DNA of 64,000 bases. Origin: Bacillus sp. 103mf. Lineage in GTDB: Bacteria; Bacillota; Bacilli; Bacillales; Bacillaceae_G. The stretch covers positions 186,001 to 250,000 of the forward strand of contig NZ_FPAF01000001.1 of assembly GCF_900116295.1 (NCBI RefSeq). Reading direction: 5' to 3'. The notes under the pieces were generated by a model. The model saw nothing but the letters and a program-made list of their open reading frames with translations. It had not been told where the DNA came from and made no database searches. Below are positions 63,184 to 64,000 of the stretch, in pieces. The translations under genes and the position numbers were made by a program. Numbering within the stretch: position 1 is the stretch's first letter; every line of letters starts with the position of its first letter.

Positions 63184-63943
63184 GCATTTTCTCCTTAAAA
63201 GCTTCTTTTCGCCCCGCATGTTGTCTCAACTTAGCGATATTATCTCCACCTATGATTTTGGCTAAAATTAATTTTATTTTACCCTTTATCCGCGCTTTAG
63301 GTGGTAACCAACTCTTATAAAAATGATGCATAGCATGTGTATTTTCTGTTATAAATTTTCTGCAATTAATATAGTCATATGGTGAGAAATATGTTTGGGG
63401 ATAGAAAGTTCCTATCCCCTCTATTTCCTGATACTCTCCGTTTGTTTTTAATCCTATATTTTTTAATATCTCTGTCACAATAGCTACATTCGTCAAATCA
63501 TCATAGCTTCCATCCTCTTTAATGAAACCCTTCTCTTCATATGAATCTAAAAATGTTTTTATAAGCTTATTTTCTTTAGCCGCTCCTATTGTGCTTGTAG
63601 CTATGTAATTTTCTTGTTCAAATCCCCAAAATGAATCATGATGCAATAGATTATTAAAAGATTTAAATACCTCCACATCAGTATCCAAATAAATACCGCC
63701 ATAATAATATAAAGCATGTACCCTAACATAATCACTTACAAATGCAAATTTGCCAGCTTTGTATGCCTCTTTTACATATGAATTACAGTTTATATCAAAA
63801 TTATCTTCATTCCATTCTAGTATTTCATATTCTGGTAGATTCTTTTTCCAACTCTCTATGCATTTTTTGACAATGTCAGGTTTGTCTTTTCCTCCAAACC
63901 AGCAGTAATGTATAGTCCTGGGTATTTTTTCGAGTTTTTTCAC
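63176..63943 (-). CDS. Glycosyltransferase family 32 (DxD sugar transferase)
   Basis: A 255-residue enzyme of the capsular polysaccharide GT32/Och1-like group: IPRTIHYCWFGGKDKPDIVK, YEILEWNEDNFDINCNSYVK, then VSDYVRVHALYYYGGIYLDT followed by DVEVF, which holds the DxD metal site. It starts at GTG 63943 with AGAGGAGG upstream. No complete gene is visible in the last 57 bp of the window; the locus clearly continues beyond it. Confidence 0.92.
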   Translation of the reverse strand: MKKLEKIPRTIHYCWFGGKDKPDIVKKCIESWKKNLPEYEILEWNEDNFDINCNSYVKEAYKAGKFAFVSDYVRVHALYYYGGIYLDTDVEVFKSFNNLLHHDSFWGFEQENYIATSTIGAAKENKLIKTFLDSYEEKGFIKEDGSYDDLTNVAIVTEILKNIGLKTNGEYQEIEGIGTFYPQTYFSPYDYINCRKFITENTHAMHHFYKSWLPPKARIKGKIKLILAKIIGGDNIAKLRQHAGRKEAFKEKMHD

Positions 63944-64000
63944 TTTAAAGCCTCCTCTTTAAAGTAGGAAGTCCTCTTTTTTATGCTCTATTCGTTATAC

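Noticed and set aside
63944-64000. Possible end of another gene before the GT32 gene
   Set aside because: A stop codon interrupts each minus-strand frame, so no coding claim can be made from 57 bp.

Overview
The window is chromosomal DNA of a Bacillus cereus-group bacterium. The evidence is low G+C content, strong AGGAGG-type ribosome binding sites, and a B. subtilis-like gene order split into blocks: lexA, yneB, ynzC / tkt, sirA, yneF / ccdA, ccdC, yneK. Exosporium-type proteins and a roughly 200-bp dispersed repeat present in about ten copies also fit. No rRNA, tRNA or CRISPR array was seen.

Layout. 0-1.1 kb: hutP and the start of hutH, with a HutP-type RNA switch between them and a promoter with a candidate cre site. 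1.5-4.6 kb: an amino-acid racemase, a small gene behind a candidate LexA box, yneK, ccdC and ccdA. 4.6-15.2 kb: accessory genes (EamA transporter, orphan BceB-like permeases, LysR regulator, a candidate type I toxin, a heterodimeric ABC exporter). 15.3-18.2 kb: yneF, sirA, tkt. 18.4-25.5 kb: a worn accessory island with three broken genes, small secreted proteins and lipoproteins, and two divergent cell-wall enzymes that share a perfect 157-bp inverted repeat. 25.6-33.6 kb: MerR/TipA-type regulator, 5'-nucleotidase, SOS genes, a PadR-DUF1700-DUF4097 operon, a polysaccharide deacetylase and an ExsC-like protein.

34.5-41.5 kb holds a complete lasso-peptide operon of the Firmicutes type with tailoring genes: cyclase, 51-aa precursor, HprK-like kinase, RRE protein, leader peptidase, nucleotidyltransferase and ABC exporter. 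The precursor was found by reading the DNA between cyclase and kinase. Its ring-forming acid sits one residue further from the expected leader cut than the known 7-9 residue rings allow. Upstream lie three 16-bp palindromes, GTTCT-N6-AGAAC or near, of the SinR-operator type, followed by a gene for a SinR-like repressor. This points to biofilm or sporulation-linked control of the lasso peptide.

43.5-64 kb, all on the minus strand, is an extracellular polysaccharide locus: EpsL/M/N-like genes, galE, a right-handed beta-helix protein, flippase, six glycosyltransferases (three of them paralogous GT4 enzymes), pyruvyl-, acetyl- and acyltransferases and a GH105-like hydrolase. No polymerase or chain-length regulator is visible, so the locus probably continues past the right edge.
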